Shown: positions 20,852-30,543, counted from the first letter of the stretch. The stretch is DNA of 64,000 nt from Blastocladiella emersonii ATCC 22665 (GCA_025594325.1 JANHCV010000002.1:248001-312000), one strand, 5' to 3'. Notes: generated by a model from the letters alone, not told the origin. A program made the numbers and translations.

Positions 20852-22572
20852 ATGGACAGTATCAGGCCGCAGTCGCCTCGCAATGGTGCTCGCCGCCCCA
20901 ACGCGGACAAGGCGAATGGAGCCACCAGCATCTCGTCAGCGGCGCCGTGCTACTTCCCGCCCAACCGCTCAATCCGGCTACACTGGATCCCGGTCCCAGG
21001 CGATTCCAACTCTCATCAATCCTACATCGCAGACCAGAGCCCAAACGCTTACGCAATCAAGGTCGCAATTACCAGGTTCCAGGTCGACAGGCAGCCCGTG
21101 ACAGGCCGGCTCGCCATTCTCAACTTTGTACGCCGCCCATCGTTGGCTGAGCGACAGATCCATGCTCGCTGAATCACTCATCTTAATGCGTCCGCATGCG
21201 TAGGACGACCTGCGCGACGCGCAAGCCGCACGCGAGTACTGGAACGGTCGGGCGTGCTGGGGCACGCGCGTCGAGGCGCAGTTCCTGATTCCGACCGAGC
21301 CCGTGCGGCAGCGCACGCCGTACGAGCACCGGCGCAGCGAGGGCTCGCTGCGCATTGAGCTGCGGCCGTCGGCCAGTTCGCCCGAACCGCCGAGCGACAG
21401 CCAGCTGCGCGAGCTGCTCGCCGGATTTGGGGAGCTCCGCTCGCTTGACCGCCTCCAGGAGCAGAGCGGGTGCGTTCGTGGTTTGCGTGGAGCTTGAGAA
21501 CGCGGCTGACGCTTCGCCCCATGTAGCGGCGCGTTCTTCACGTTTGTCGAGTACTTCAACCATCGGGCTCGGCTTCGTGCGTACGATGCCCTCCTCAAGG
21601 CTCAGTTCGGTGACTACACGCTGCGCACTGACCTCGCGTGGGACAAGTCGTCCATGTACGCTGCTCATCCATCGCGGAGCTCTTCCTCTCCCTCTCTGAC
21701 TCTCGGATTTCCACTGTAGAAAGATTGTGCGGCAGCTACTCAACCGATCGATTGTCGTGCCGAAGTGCGTGCTTCCGACTTGGGCAAAAGTGCATGGCGT
21801 TCATTACCGCCCTGACCGTGACAACGGCGTCGCGCGCCTTGCTGGGTCACATGCGCATGCGGCGCGCTCGCGATCCCGCTCACGCGGCCGTGACGCGCGC
21901 TATCATGGCAGTCGGCCTCGCTCCCGCTCACGCAGCCCTTCGCGTCATCGCTATCGCGGCCGCAGCCGCAGTTGTAGCCGACCGCCGCCCCGCTTGCGCG
22001 ATCGAAGCAGCTCCCGCGACAACAACCGACGCGCCCGTCGGTACCGCAGGTCTGCTTCTCCTTCTCGCTCGCGCGCCCGCCCTCGGGATCGCTCTCACTC
22101 TCGGTCGCGATCTCGGTCGCGTCCACGCCGCTCTCGTCGACGCACTCCATCCTCATCTCCGTACCGCTCACGCTCGCCTCCGCCTCACCATAGCCACGGC
22201 TCGTTCTGGACTAGCGTGCCGCCACCGCCGCTGCCAATGACGCCCATGGGCGCGCCGTACATGGCGCACCCGATGGCCGCACTCGCGCAGTACCAGCAGC
22301 AGCAGTACTTGGCCGCGATGCAGGCCGCGTCATCGCTTTCCGCCGCCCCGAACCCGATGTTGCTCTCGCCCGTCGTGACGCAAGGAATCGGCGGCGCGGG
22401 CGGTCCGTACCCGTACCCGAGCCCCATGTACACGCCGACGGCAGCCGCGGGCCCCTTCGAGATGCCGTCGCAGCCGTACTTGATGATGTCGCCGATGCCA
22501 AACAGCGGCGGCGGGACGAACGCGCTTCAGCTGTACGCCGCGGGTTTGGGTCCGCCTGGTCTGCCAAAGTAG
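20852..22572 (+). CDS. MR9: Mei2-like RRM/RS protein
   Basis: Exons 20852-21127, 21204-21469, 21527-21655 and 21720-22572 encode about 507 residues. TAACTTGCTGCAAT abuts the ATG. Exon 1: PPNRSIRLHWIPVPGD, ending LAILNF. Exon 2: DDLRDAQAAREYWNGR, EAQFLIPTEPVRQRTPY, GSLRIELRP and FGELRSLDRL. Exon 3: AFFTFVEYFNHRARL and LAWDKSS. Exon 4: KIVRQLLNRSIVV and LPTWAKV. The RS domain covers about 21860-22210, followed by a short tail with NPMLLSPVV, GGAGGPYPYPSP and GPPGLPK. In exon 4 the usual DIV is KIV. Confidence 0.86.
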
Positions 22573-22789
22573 TGGTCTGTAAGAATATAAACAGAGCCGA
22601 TGGTGTTTTAGCAGCACGAGGCCGTTGAGAGGGAGGGGAAACCGGCGAGGGACGCGACGCGGCGGCCACACGCATGCGCCACCGCGTGCCGCCTGCAGGT
22701 CAGCGACGCGGACGCTTTGGGCCAATGCTCTCGCCACCTCGCACCATGGAACTCATGAACGGCAGCCGCGCAACCTAACCTGCTGCAAC

Positions 22790-24741
22790 ATGAAGAAGGG
22801 CGCAAAGAAAAGGCAGACCAAGGCCAATGCCCTGCGCCAACCCGGTCCGGGCCGAGCTCCCGCAGCAGACGCAGCAGTGTCGCAGACGCCGTCCGTGATC
22901 CCCGTGAGCCGCTCGATCCGCCTGATGTGGCTGTTGACCCCGAACAGCGGGGTGGACTACCACTACGAGCTGTCCGACGCGAGCCCCAGCCCGTACCGGG
23001 TGCAGCTGAACACGGCGCGCATCGCTTCGCGCATGTACCAGGTCGCTATCATTGACTTCGTACGTCGTCGGGGCGTCTCCGGGTTACTCTGAGTCGTTCA
23101 CGCGTTTGATCACACCCGCCCGGCCTCCCGTAGCACGACGTCCGCGATGCGAAAGCCGCGCTTGACCGGTATCACGGGCGCACGCACTGGGGCGTCCAGG
23201 TCACGGGCCACTTCATGCTCCCGAACGAGCGCGTGGAGTACCGCACGCCGTGCGTGCAGCCCAACAGCCAGGCGTCGCTCTGCGTCATGGTGCAGCCGCA
23301 GCGGTCCGCCGCGCCCCAGGACCCGAGCCGCGAGCGCTGGCTCCGCCGCCAGCTGGAAAGGTTTGGCGAGGTGCGCCCGTTTGACCTCGCCCAAGAGTCC
23401 ACCGAGTGCGTTATCCAATACGCGCTTCCGGAATTGACGACACAGCTGACTCATCCTCGACCTGCCCTGTAGTGGCTCCCTGGTCGCGTACGTCGAGTAC
23501 TTTGACGCGCGCGACCGCGGGCGGGCATTCACCAACCTGTCCAAGAAGAAGTTTGACGGCTTGTCAATGACCATTCAGCTCGCGTGGGACCAGTCATCTG
23601 TGTACGGTCGTCTTGTTTGCGTCGACAATGTCTTTGCTGACCTTCAGCGCGTCGTAGTGACTTTGTGCGAGACCTCGTAAACGGCGTCATCAGCGTTCCA
23701 GCGCGGTTCCTCCCGAGGTGGACCAGATCTCGCGGTGGCTCAGTCCCCGACGAACCTGGGTTTGATGATCCTCGCGGTCCTCCTCGCGCAGACGCTGCGG
23801 AATCGTTGCGCGGCCCACGGCGCTCGCTTCCTCGCCCACAGTCCCGCTCTCGCTCACGCTCTCGCTCTCATACCCGTGATGCCCGCTTTGACTCGAGACT
23901 GGACCACCGCTATCCAAACCCGCCAGGCGATCTGGGCAGCCGATCCCGCCGCCGTCGCAGTCGCAGCCGCAGTCCGCGGAGCGACCGCGCTGATCGCGGC
24001 CGCGACCGCTCGCCAAGTCCATTATCCCGCAGCAGTCGGCGGTTCGATGACCACATGCGGGGCAGCAGAAGCCGCAGTCGCGACCGCGAGCCGCGCCGTC
24101 GATCTCGCTCACGATCCCGGCGTCGTCGCTCTCGTTCGCGCTCTCGTTCGCGCTCACCTACTTCTCGCCGCCGAGATGCGCGTCGGTCCCGCGCTTACGA
24201 CGAGCTCGCTCCCTTTTCACCCGCCGCGGCAGGGCTCATGCCGCCGCACCTCAACCCGCTTGCGTCCTCTCAGTTTGTCTCAGTGCCCATCTCCACGCTC
24301 AACGCTCTCACCCAGCAGCAGTACGCGCTCGCGCAGGCGTTCCAGATCCAGCAGCAGCAGCAGCAGGCGGCGGCGCTCGCGGGCGCCAACCCAATGCAGG
24401 CGTCGTCGCTCGCGAACCCGATGCTTCTCGCCTCAATGATGGGGCAGGGCGGTACGGGCCCGCTCCCCGGGGTGTACTACGCGCCCTCGGCAGCCCAGCA
24501 GCAGCAGATGCAGTCGATGCAGATGCAGATGCAGCAACAGCAGTTACAGCAGTTACAGCAGCAGCACGTGCAACAACCGCCAATGCAGCAGCAGCAGCAG
24601 CCGATGCAGTTCCACGGCATGGGGATGGGGATCGGCCAGATACCGCAGCAGCAGCACCTCGCGTTCCCTTCGTTCGTCGGCGGAAACTCTAGCGGTGGGT
24701 CGTTGGCGCAGCCGCCTGGCCAGCCCGGAGCTTCGCTTTGA
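22790..24741 (+). CDS. MR10: Mei2-like RRM/RS protein, polyQ tail
   Basis: Exons 22790-23059, 23134-23405, 23473-23601 and 23658-24741 encode about 584 residues. The start follows TAACCTGCTGCAAC. Exon 1 opens with a basic MKKGAKKRQTKA segment, unlike the acidic or neutral start of the others, then SRSIRLMWLL and ends VAIIDF. Exon 2 (272 nt): HDVRDAKAALDRYHGR, GHFMLPNERVEYRTPC, ASLCVMVQP and FGEVRPFDL. Exon 3: GSLVAYVEYFDARDR and LAWDQSS. Exon 4: DFVRDLVNGVI and FLPRWTRS, an RS domain (about 23820-24200), FVSVPISTLNALTQQ, and a long Gln/Met-rich tail with several QQQQQ runs (about 24310-24660). This is the last + strand MR copy; the PEHLW genes follow. Confidence 0.86.
24313..24665 (+). repeat. 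CAG-rich polyQ-coding tract in MR10
   Basis: Interrupted CAGCAG arrays encode QQQQQQ-type runs alternating with Met and Leu (MQMQMQQQQLQQLQQQ). CAG interspersed with CAA and ATG suggests selection for glutamine rather than pure slippage. Comparable but shorter tracts are in MR2, MR3, MR6 and MR9. Confidence 0.7.
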
Positions 24742-25180
24742 GCGATGAGCCTTGTGAGGTCCGATACACGCGCGCGAGTCTTTGAAAAACACTCAAAAGT
24801 GAGTGATAGACACAGTTAAAGGGCCGGTTGGTCCTCACCGCGGCCACACGGTTCGACGTCAGCGCGTGGATCAGTCTCGCGTGGTTCGCGGCGCGCAACG
24901 AGACTTGAGTGAGGCGTAACGGCTTCGCTCGCGCGGAGATGATTGATCTGGGGGCTTCACCCGACGGCTCTTAACCGAAAACTGGGCAGTCGCGTCCGGC
25001 CGACATCAGCGCGAGCGTCGGAGACGCGACGGGAAATCATGTGAGGTTCCCGTGAGGCCGGAGGTGTGGCGTTCACAATTTTGACCTGCGCGTTCTCCGA
25101 AACGGCAGCCCCCTCCCCGCTCGTCGCTCGCTTCGGCCAACGCTCTCGCTCCCGCCCTACTGCGCGGACTGCTCTCCAGC
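24742..25180. promoter_or_regulatory. MR10-P1 intergenic region with P-type upstream element
   Basis: No gene seen. At 25024-25046 ACGCGACGGGAAA is followed directly by TCATGTGAGG. The same arrangement precedes P2 and P3. It lies about 135 bases before the P1 ATG. Confidence 0.5.
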
Positions 25181-26662
25181 ATGAAGCAAATGAAACGAGG
25201 CGGCAAACGCGCCCGCGGCGGCAAGGCTGGCAGCGCTCAGCGCCCTTCCGCAGCTTCGCGGGACTCGCACCTGACCGCGGAAGCTTCCGCCGCACCCGCA
25301 GGCATGATGATCCTCCCTGCGCCCGAAGAGTACCGCTACGTCGGCACCGGCGACATCGAGTCGCACGATCTCTCCGCCAACGAGTTATTCCGCGACACGG
25401 TGCTTCCGGGCATCAACGCTCGCTTCACGACGCGCAAGGAGATCGTGCTCTTCCTCAAGAAGCTTAGCGATAGTGCGCGGCAGCTCCAAACCGAGGTGGC
25501 CGGCGTCTTCCGCCATTTTGCGCGCCTTCACGGCCAGCACGGGCTCGCTACCCTTCTCGAGTCTCGCTCAAACATCGAGGCCGTCTTCCGCGCTGTCCTC
25601 GACCCCAACTCAATGGACTACTTCGAGGCGCTTTCGGATCCGCGACTTCAGGCGGCCGTTGTCGCGCACCGCCGTTCCGCGTCGCGCAAGCCCATCTTTT
25701 GCCCTGCGGGTTCGGACGAGTTCTACCGCGAGGTTGCCGACGTGTTCTGCGGCGCCATCGCCTTCACCGCCGACCAGGTCTTCCAGTCGTTCATGATGCG
25801 ACTTACCGAGTGCCTGGCGGGTCACTTTCTCAAAACCATGGATCCGCAAGCTCGCAATGCCATGCTGCAAGCCGACACGGAAGCGAGCTCTTCACACGCG
25901 GCCATGGACGTTGTCGAGCTCAAGATGTTTCAGCGCGCTACGCAGCAGATCAAGTTTGACATCCAGAAGGGTCTCGTCAACGCGAACGGCAACCACCACC
26001 CGCTGCAGGTCATCGCTGTTCTTCCCGATCTCGTCACCGGTTACGCGCGGGTCGGTGCTGTTCCCCGCGGCCTACCTTACCCCAAGCTTATCCCGACGGT
26101 CAACGAGCTCGGTCCTTACGCACCGCTCTCCTTCAAGAGTTTTTGCGGCCTCTTCCTCGACGGCCCACTCTTGATTCCCGAGCTCCCGCCTGTGCTGCCT
26201 TGCCCCGTCGACGCCATCAAGACCCTGATTGGTACCAAGGATTCGCCGCCCGTGGCCATCGAAGCCATCAAGGAGTCCGACGTGGAGCAGGTCGAGGCTT
26301 GGCTTCGCGCAGGCGTTGTGCACGGACTCGCATCGTGGGACGTCGTGCTTGGCGTCCTTCACCACTTTATCAAGCCCGAGCACTTGTGGAAGCAAGTCTC
26401 GATCGACGGCGAGACTCGCTCTCAGCGCTCGCTTGTGGATCCGATCATGATCAACGGCAAAAACCTCCAGATTCACTCGCACCACAGCGGGATCCGGGCG
26501 AGCGTCCGCGCTTTCATGTTCCCGCCTGAGCCCATGGAGGCGCTCGTCGCTCGCATCGACGAGTGGCGCGCGCACCGGGATCAGGGCCAGCTCGCGCTCC
26601 AGGTCGAGTCCATGACGCTGCACGACTCGGACGACGCCAGTGTCACTGCGAGCTTGGAGTAA
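25181..26662 (+). CDS. P1: uncharacterised PEHLW-family protein
   Basis: A single-exon gene of 493 residues that I cannot assign to a known family. It starts with a basic, Gly-rich MKQMKRGGKRARGGK segment, then EEYRYVGTGD and LFRDTVLPGINARF, an alpha-helical region (KEIVLFLKKLSDSARQL, VFRHFARLHGQHGLATLLES), and a middle domain (HPLQVIAVLPDLVTGYARVG, PELPPVLPCPVDAIKTLIG). The conserved C-terminal core reads GLASWDVVLGVLHHFIKPEH, LWKQ and ARIDEWRAHRDQ (about residues 380-470). No signal peptide or membrane segment is seen. The basic N-terminus and clustering with RRM genes would suit a nucleic-acid-linked role, but that is a guess. P2, P3 and P4 are paralogues. Confidence 0.8.
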   Translation: MKQMKRGGKRARGGKAGSAQRPSAASRDSHLTAEASAAPAGMMILPAPEEYRYVGTGDIESHDLSANELFRDTVLPGINARFTTRKEIVLFLKKLSDSARQLQTEVAGVFRHFARLHGQHGLATLLESRSNIEAVFRAVLDPNSMDYFEALSDPRLQAAVVAHRRSASRKPIFCPAGSDEFYREVADVFCGAIAFTADQVFQSFMMRLTECLAGHFLKTMDPQARNAMLQADTEASSSHAAMDVVELKMFQRATQQIKFDIQKGLVNANGNHHPLQVIAVLPDLVTGYARVGAVPRGLPYPKLIPTVNELGPYAPLSFKSFCGLFLDGPLLIPELPPVLPCPVDAIKTLIGTKDSPPVAIEAIKESDVEQVEAWLRAGVVHGLASWDVVLGVLHHFIKPEHLWKQVSIDGETRSQRSLVDPIMINGKNLQIHSHHSGIRASVRAFMFPPEPMEALVARIDEWRAHRDQGQLALQVESMTLHDSDDASVTASLE

Positions 26663-26983
26663 CTCTTCCAACGTTCCCGCGATGTTCTTGTCGCCTTTTG
26701 TTGTGCTTTGCCCGCGTGTCTATATTCCTCAAATGAGCCATTTGCACTCCCTCTCGCTGCTCGATTCCGCTTTTTCGGACGCGTCTGGTGGATTTCTGCA
26801 CTGAAACAAGCATTGGTGCAGCACGAAGGATGAGCGGAGCGGCGTCAGGCGTGCCGTGGAAACGCGACGAGAAATCATGTGAGGCTCTGCTGATGCAAGC
26901 CACTCATGTTGAACGCTTATTCGCTCGAGGCTGCCCGCCCTCCGCCCTTTCCCTCACCATCGTAAGACGTAGCGAATGAACAA
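26663..26983. promoter_or_regulatory. P1-P2 spacer with shared upstream element
   Basis: AACGCGACGAGAAA followed by TCATGTGAGG at about 26860-26884 repeats the element in front of P1 almost base for base, 100 bases before the P2 ATG. No gene is seen in the spacer. Confidence 0.55.
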
Positions 26984-28618
26984 ATGACTCGAAGCAACGG
27001 TAAAGACAAAGGCGACTTCAACTGGTACTCGAGCTCGGACCTTCCGCGGGGCCCGCCCCCCGACTACCTTGGAACCGCTGCGCTTCCAGCGCCCGATGAC
27101 CACCGCCGCCCCGGCTCCGGCAGGAAGGTGTCGACCTACATGCCGTTCGAGGACTTGTTCCGCAAGACGGTGCTTCCCGGCTATCCCGTTCGCTTCGAAA
27201 CTCGCGGCGCCATCGTCGCCGCCCTCAAGAAGCTTAGCTTGGGCGCCAAGGAGTGCCCGAAGGAAGTGTCGCGCGTCTTGCGCCGATACAGCCACCTCCA
27301 CAGCCCGCGAGAGCTCGCGCTTCTGCTCGAGTCACAGAAGCGGTTTGATACCGTCGTCCGTGCTGTTTCGGGCCCCGCGTGGATCAAAAATCGCGATCTA
27401 GTACCAGATCTACGCATCCGCTCCGCCGCCACCCCTCAACGCCCAGTCAATCCTAGCCAGCGCAAGTATCTTCCTCATCTTGCCGGCTCACTGGCCTTTT
27501 ATAGCGATTTTGCGACAGCTCTGCGTTCCGAACTTGTTCTTGCTGCTGAGCGTGATATGCGCAGTTTCTTAAACGGACTCGCCGACGACCTGGCCCGCGA
27601 TCACTTCTTTTACCTCTACCCAAGCGCCGCCTTTGAAGAGTCGTCCTTTCACCACGCAAAGGCAATGAAGCCCATGTCCAAGCTTTTCAAGAAGCAAATC
27701 CATGCTGATCTGATGACTTTGCTCAAGGACACGGCTGACATGGACTTCCCATTGCGCCTCTTTGCCGTACTGCCCAACTTTGTGAAGCTTTACGTCGAGA
27801 GCGGCCTCATTCCCAAGGCTTACGAGTATCCGAGCCTCAATCGCACCTCCCAAAAGATTGACCTACCGACTCGCGTCTCGTTTGAATGCTTTCGCGACAT
27901 GTTTGTGATTGGACACAAGAAGGCCTCAGGGATTCCACGCGTAGTTCCGGCTCCCGAGGAAGCCATTGCCCGCCTCATCGGATCCGAAAGCGCCCTGCCT
28001 GCAGCTCTCGAGGCCGTCTCGCCGGTTGATGTGGAGCAAATCGAAAACTGGCTCCGCGTCGCCATCGCGCACGGACTTGCGTCGTGGGATCCAATGCTGC
28101 GCGTCATGTACCACTTTGTCAAGCCGGAGCACCTGTGGCGCGAGCAAACGGTCGTCGTCGATGGCTCAACCGAGACGCGAAAGCTGCGGTGGTTTACTGA
28201 CCCGCTCATCTTGCACGGGAACCACGTTCGCGTCTACTCCTACCAAGACGGCGTGCGCTCGTCCCGCCCTGGGTTCCCACTCCTTTCGCACAAGAACATG
28301 AACGCGATCGTTACGCGTCTTGACGAATGGCACGCGTACCGCGACCAGCTCGCGCGCCAGCTCGAGGCCATGGCGTTGCACGGATACGGGCCGGGCTACG
28401 TTAACGGCGTGTTCTACGGCCACACCGGACCCGCGCTTCCGTTTGCTGGTGGCCCCACCGTTCCCGCCCCCCTCATCGAAAATGGTCGGCTAGCAGTCGA
28501 TGACAGCGGCCACAACTGCGCCGCTAACGCGAACGAGCTGCTTGCTCGCGACACTTCCGACGACGAGGTGCCCGAGGCCGCCCACATCCCGTGGCTCGAC
28601 GCCGACGGCGAGTCCTGA
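26984..28618 (+). CDS. P2: uncharacterised PEHLW-family protein
   Basis: A single-exon gene of 544 residues, tandem paralogue of P1. Shared blocks in the same order: LFRKTVLPGYPVRF, ALKKLSLGAKECPKEVSRVL, RYSHLHSPRELALLLESQKR, LFAVLPNFVKLYVESGLIP, AHGLASWDPMLRVMYHFVKP, EHLWRE and RLDEWHAYRDQ. P2 lacks the strongly basic start of P1 and adds a C-terminal extension of about 80 residues that is acidic near its end (TSDDEVPEAAHIPWLDADGE). P4 ends in the same IPWLD signature, so P2 and P4 form one subgroup and P1 and P3 another. Confidence 0.8.
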   Translation: MTRSNGKDKGDFNWYSSSDLPRGPPPDYLGTAALPAPDDHRRPGSGRKVSTYMPFEDLFRKTVLPGYPVRFETRGAIVAALKKLSLGAKECPKEVSRVLRRYSHLHSPRELALLLESQKRFDTVVRAVSGPAWIKNRDLVPDLRIRSAATPQRPVNPSQRKYLPHLAGSLAFYSDFATALRSELVLAAERDMRSFLNGLADDLARDHFFYLYPSAAFEESSFHHAKAMKPMSKLFKKQIHADLMTLLKDTADMDFPLRLFAVLPNFVKLYVESGLIPKAYEYPSLNRTSQKIDLPTRVSFECFRDMFVIGHKKASGIPRVVPAPEEAIARLIGSESALPAALEAVSPVDVEQIENWLRVAIAHGLASWDPMLRVMYHFVKPEHLWREQTVVVDGSTETRKLRWFTDPLILHGNHVRVYSYQDGVRSSRPGFPLLSHKNMNAIVTRLDEWHAYRDQLARQLEAMALHGYGPGYVNGVFYGHTGPALPFAGGPTVPAPLIENGRLAVDDSGHNCAANANELLARDTSDDEVPEAAHIPWLDADGES

Positions 28619-28841
28619 CTGTAACTGCTACAGGGAATACACGTTTGACAAGCAAAACGCATCGCGTCAACTGAGTGAGGCTTAGGCTGGCGGCGCAGGC
28701 TTCTGGACGACGTCAGACTCCTGGATTCTGTCTGGGAGGCATCGGATGGCTTCGCGCTGCGCCACCACGTTTCGCCGCCACCCTCCGCCCCTCCCTCTCC
28801 TCGTCAACATCCCAACAACGCAACGTCAATACTAGAAACCC
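28619..28841. other. Spacer upstream of metallopeptidase copy 2
   Basis: Only patchy similarity to the flank of copy 1 is visible (TTCTGGATTCTGTC-like, GCGCCACCACG). The near-identity begins at ACTAGAAACCCATGCATCAC, a few bases before the ATG. No separate gene is visible. Confidence 0.5.
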
Positions 28842-30248
28842 ATGCATCACACTTGCTGCAGTGCGCAGCTGGCGCGCTCCCTGACCCTCGTGCTGGTCGT
28901 TGCCGCCGCCGCCGCGCTGGTCGCGACGGCAGCCCCCCTCGAGAAGCGGCAGACCGCCTCGGCTGCGCCGGCCGCCTTCCAGCTGTCCTTTACCTGCGAC
29001 GCCACCGCGCCCGTCTTCTGCGCGAAAGCCGAGCGCGCCCTGCAGCGAGCCGCGCGGCGCATCACGCAAGAGTTCCGGTTCCGCCGCACCGTGACGTGCG
29101 CCGTCACCTTCTTCCTGCCGTGCGGGTCCGCGTCGCCGCCCGCGAGCTGCTCCGAGACGCGCCTGCTCGGGTCCGCCACGCCGACCGCCTTCTACCCGGT
29201 CCGCCTCAAGGACGACGGCCAGCTCTACACGGTGCCGTCGGCGCTGCTCAAGCAGTTTGACCATCCCGAGCTCGACGACGCCAGCCGCGTCGCGTACCCG
29301 GCGTTCGACCTGCGCGCGCGGTTCAACGCGGCGCGCACGTGGTGGTTTGCCGAGGACGGCGACCCGCCCGGCGGGAACGGGACGCTCGCGCAGAACACGT
29401 TCGACCTCGAGCGCGTCGCCACGCACGAGCTGCTGCACGGCCTCGGGTTCGGGAGCAACGTGCTGCTGGGCTTGCCGATTGCGAGCGATACGAAGCCGGC
29501 GTTCATCTTGCCGCAGTACGAGTCGAGCCCGCCGTCGACGCCGCCCTCCCTCGGCGTCGTCATGAGCGCCGACCCGTTCTACCGCTTCGCGCACCCGGGC
29601 TTGTGGGACCGCTTCACCGTCTTCTCCAACGGCGTTCCCGCGACCGCGTACGGCGCCAACATCACGCGCGCGTTCGACCGGCTCGTCGCTGCGGGCACCA
29701 TCAAGCCCGCCGGTTCTTCGGGCGGCGCGAGCTACTACAACCCGCAGGCCGTGGTCGATGCGCTGGCCGCCGACCCCGACGCGTCGTCGGCGATGCAGGC
29801 GCTGGCCCGGTTCGGCACCACGCGCGAGTCGCTGGTCTTTGACACGGACGCGTGGCCGCCCAGCTCGGCGGCGTCGCCGAACTCTGCCGTCAAGTACCCG
29901 CTCGAGACGGGGCTCGCGCCGTTCACGCCCGGCAGCTCGGCCGTGCACCTCGCCGACACGGTGGCGCGGAACGCCGACTTTCTCATGGTGTGGGCGTCGA
30001 ACCGGCAGACGTACGGCTCCATGATCGCCGCGACGCAGGCGCCCGAGTCGGGGCTGGGACCCGCCACGGTCGCCATTCTCACGGCGCTCGGGTACGCGCG
30101 GAGCAGCGCGACTGGGTTCACGAGCCGCGCCAACTTGATCGAGCTGGTCCCTGAGACGTTCGGGACTGTCTCTCATGCGGCCAGCTTGGCGAAAACCAGT
30201 GCGTGGACCTGTGCTGCCGTCGCGCTCTCAATTGTACTCGCGGTGTGA
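28842..30248 (+). CDS. Secreted, GPI-type zinc metallopeptidase, copy 2
   Basis: A 468-residue single-exon protein with the same signal peptide, LEKR processing site and THELLHGLGF zinc motif as copy 1. Up to about residue 440 it differs by a single residue (Ser instead of Arg near residue 365, one base). The final segment then changes abruptly to SLAKTSAWTCAAVALSIVLA, with a different hydrophobic GPI-type tail. The copy 1 tail and this tail have the same length and layout, so they are diverged homologues and the body has been homogenised. It sits between P2 and the GPCR gene, 18.7 kb from copy 1 in the same orientation. Confidence 0.82.
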   Translation: MHHTCCSAQLARSLTLVLVVAAAAALVATAAPLEKRQTASAAPAAFQLSFTCDATAPVFCAKAERALQRAARRITQEFRFRRTVTCAVTFFLPCGSASPPASCSETRLLGSATPTAFYPVRLKDDGQLYTVPSALLKQFDHPELDDASRVAYPAFDLRARFNAARTWWFAEDGDPPGGNGTLAQNTFDLERVATHELLHGLGFGSNVLLGLPIASDTKPAFILPQYESSPPSTPPSLGVVMSADPFYRFAHPGLWDRFTVFSNGVPATAYGANITRAFDRLVAAGTIKPAGSSGGASYYNPQAVVDALAADPDASSAMQALARFGTTRESLVFDTDAWPPSSAASPNSAVKYPLETGLAPFTPGSSAVHLADTVARNADFLMVWASNRQTYGSMIAATQAPESGLGPATVAILTALGYARSSATGFTSRANLIELVPETFGTVSHAASLAKTSAWTCAAVALSIVLAV

Positions 30249-30543
30249 GCCCATCCCCAGAGTTCCAAGCACCAATAGAACCATTTTTGTCCTTCGAAAG
30301 TCGCCGTGTTGTGCCTGCTTGCGCAAACATGCGTGTCCGCCGCCGCGGATCGGGACAAGGCGCGATGACCGCCCTTGTCTCGCACCTGGTCGGAGACAAC
30401 ACGTGATAACGCGACGCGTCCGCGGCCTCGTGTCGCTCCGCTGTCTGTTGGTGGGAGCCTTCTCGCTGCACTCGTTAATCCTAGGCACTCCGTGCACTTG
30501 ATCATCGAATGCATGGGCAGGCCCCAGAACGGGAAATGACAAC

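Noticed and set aside
25181-28618. P genes as transposase or retroelement remnants
   Set aside because: No DDE, reverse-transcriptase or integrase motifs and no terminal repeats; the copies are intact and diverged like ordinary paralogues.
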